Below are positions 11,472-12,701 of a stretch of 12,701 nucleotides of DNA, in pieces (position 1 is the stretch's first letter; the number at the start of each line of letters is the position of its first letter). Under the pieces are notes generated by a model. It was not told the DNA's origin, ran no database searches, and was given only the letters and a program-made list of their open reading frames with translations. The DNA comes from JAOAFX01 sp049700315 (GTDB lineage: Bacteria; Hydrothermota; Tepidihabitantia; SM23-42; JAOAFX01): contig JBNAVN010000061.1 of NCBI GenBank assembly GCA_049700315.1, forward strand, positions 1 to 12,701, in the 5' to 3' direction. Position numbers and translations under genes: made by a program.

Positions 11472-12701
11472 ATGAGAAATCTTAAATATTTATGGATAGC
11501 AGGGGCTTTCATATTTATTATTAAAATGTTATATGCCGACCCTTATGTAGATGAAACATGGCTTGGTTCTGGTAATGAATGGTGCCAATTTGTGATAATT
11601 GCTGATCCACATATTGGTGCTGAGTTTTCTGATTATGGCACACCGGGTTGGAATGATAGCCCTCCGGATATCAATAATGAAGGGTACGATGCTGCAATTC
11701 TTAGAGGCGTTGTTAATTGGATAAATACCCATCGTATATCCGAAAGAATTCGCTTTGTAATTGTCCTCGGTGACCTAACGCAGAGTGCTGAAATTTCAGA
11801 ATTACTAAAGGCGCGCGAGATTCTCAATAATCTTGAGGCTCCTTGGATACCTTTGCTCGGCAATCACGATGTTTGGCCTTACATAAGCGCAAGCAACAAA
11901 GCACCCGAAGATTTATCAGATTCTTATTTTCATAATATTTTTGCTTCTCAATATCAATATCTTGCCGCTGTTTTACCAAACTTTGTTAAATGTCCTGTGC
12001 CAATTTGGAATTGGGAGGTTGACCCTGACCATAATAGTTATTTTCAGAATTTTGCGTTTGATTACCCAACAGGTAATAAAATCTGGCATTTTATATGCCT
12101 TGATTTCAATGCACGGGATGATGCACCTAATGGGAAAGGTGTAGCGGGTGAAGCAGACCTTCACACACTTAATATGGATAACCAGACATCCTCAATCAAA
12201 ATCTACAACACTGACAGCCGTGGTGTAATCCTTTACGACGAAGCAAATCCTGCCTCCTATGAGGGAAGGTCTGAAGTCCTTTTTGATAATGACCCTGACC
12301 TTAGGAATAATTACATCCAGAATGACGCTGCTTCTTCAATTAGACTTGTTGGAAATTGCACAATCCAACTCCATAGGGATGTCAATTACAAAGGGAGTAT
12401 CGTGAAGACTTCAACCAACATTTCTGACTTAGGGGCATCTGCTTATCAATTTAATGACAAGACTTCTTCAGTGAAGGTAAACAATGGCTATTTGGGTGGA
12501 CATCTTATTGTTTATGAGGATGTCAACTACGGTGGTAAAGCAGAAATATTTATTGCCAGTGACCGTTATCTACCCGAAAATTACATTGGGAATGATAAAA
12601 TTTCTTCTTTTATTATTACTGGTCCCTGTAAGGTGACTTTCTATAAAGATGTGAATTTTGGTGGCGCTGCGCTTCTTTATAATATTGCCAGTGGTGACCA
12701 T
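11472..12701 (+). CDS. Secreted calcineurin-like phosphoesterase with beta/gamma-crystallin repeats (3' end outside window)
   Basis: The frame stays open for 410 codons to the window end. The ATG has a GGAGGTG site just upstream. Residues 1-22 form a signal peptide (cleavage near LYA-DP). The metallophosphoesterase motifs are D-x-H (IADPHIG, D45, H47), GD (LGDLTQ, D101) and GNHD (130-133). FICLDFNARDD (207-217) resembles the strand before the later histidines. The expected later metal histidines (GHxH type) have not appeared when a different domain begins. From about 226 onward come beta/gamma-crystallin motifs with Y-x-D-x-N-Y/F-x-G strands (255-265, 301-308, 348-355, 391-398) and calcium-clamp sequences DNQTSS (236-241), NDAASS (284-289), NDKTSS (328-333) and NDKISS (374-379). 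It probably hydrolyses phosphoesters outside the cell, with calcium-stabilised accessory modules. Confidence 0.88.
   Translation, partial: MRNLKYLWIAGAFIFIIKMLYADPYVDETWLGSGNEWCQFVIIADPHIGAEFSDYGTPGWNDSPPDINNEGYDAAILRGVVNWINTHRISERIRFVIVLGDLTQSAEISELLKAREILNNLEAPWIPLLGNHDVWPYISASNKAPEDLSDSYFHNIFASQYQYLAAVLPNFVKCPVPIWNWEVDPDHNSYFQNFAFDYPTGNKIWHFICLDFNARDDAPNGKGVAGEADLHTLNMDNQTSSIKIYNTDSRGVILYDEANPASYEGRSEVLFDNDPDLRNNYIQNDAASSIRLVGNCTIQLHRDVNYKGSIVKTSTNISDLGASAYQFNDKTSSVKVNNGYLGGHLIVYEDVNYGGKAEIFIASDRYLPENYIGNDKISSFIITGPCKVTFYKDVNFGGAALLYNIASGDH

Overview
The window is AT-rich bacterial DNA from an uncultured-type assembly (a run of 100 N at 6141-6240). A Por/type IX-like C-terminal sorting tail, an adjacent NHL-type beta-propeller remnant, secreted beta-rich proteins and ferredoxin-type redox proteins suggest a Gram-negative anaerobe. 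The overall style resembles candidate phyla such as WOR-3 (Stahlbacteria). That placement is inference; no rRNA or tRNA is present to test it.

Left part (1-5830): a surface-polysaccharide region that is decaying. It holds two GT4-type glycosyltransferases on the minus strand (64-1131, 1953-3071), a membrane-associated GT2 glycosyltransferase on the plus strand (3341-4390) and the C-terminal remnant of an extended SDR sugar-nucleotide epimerase (5457-5828). Between them lie a 517-bp internally deleted insertion sequence with perfect 26-bp inverted ends (1278-1794), a 236-bp element flanked by TTAA (4428-4663) and a frameshifted secreted-protein remnant (4754-5126).

Middle (5830-7540): the N-gap has the same 40 bp on both sides and is probably an assembly artefact. 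A 97-bp MITE-like repeat (6248-6344) supplies the last codons of hepT. The mntA-hepT type toxin-antitoxin pair (6317-7166, minus) has its own consensus promoter placed so that the mRNA should be leaderless. A GAF-domain gene that lost its middle follows (7233-7536).

Redox operon (7233-10025, minus): a 46-residue membrane peptide ending in a CxxC motif, not found by length-limited gene calling, is followed by a NapH-like polyferredoxin membrane protein and by a GltD-like FAD/NAD(P) oxidoreductase with its own membrane-spanning N-terminus. All start and stop codons overlap. The set looks like one membrane electron-transfer module.

Right part (10026-12701): about 550 bp of hairpin-rich intergenic DNA, then a promoter, a 5' leader with five tandem hairpins, a secreted hypothetical protein (10886-11458) and the start of a secreted calcineurin-like phosphoesterase whose catalytic domain is apparently interrupted by beta/gamma-crystallin repeats (11472 to the window end).

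Two themes recur. The best promoters have TTGACN and TATAAT-like boxes with 15-16 nt spacers. A composite unit (21-nt hairpin, 8 nt, then GTGCATTTTGGGTAT) occurs at 5158-5201 and 10600-10643, and its 3' half stands at the -35 box of two promoters.
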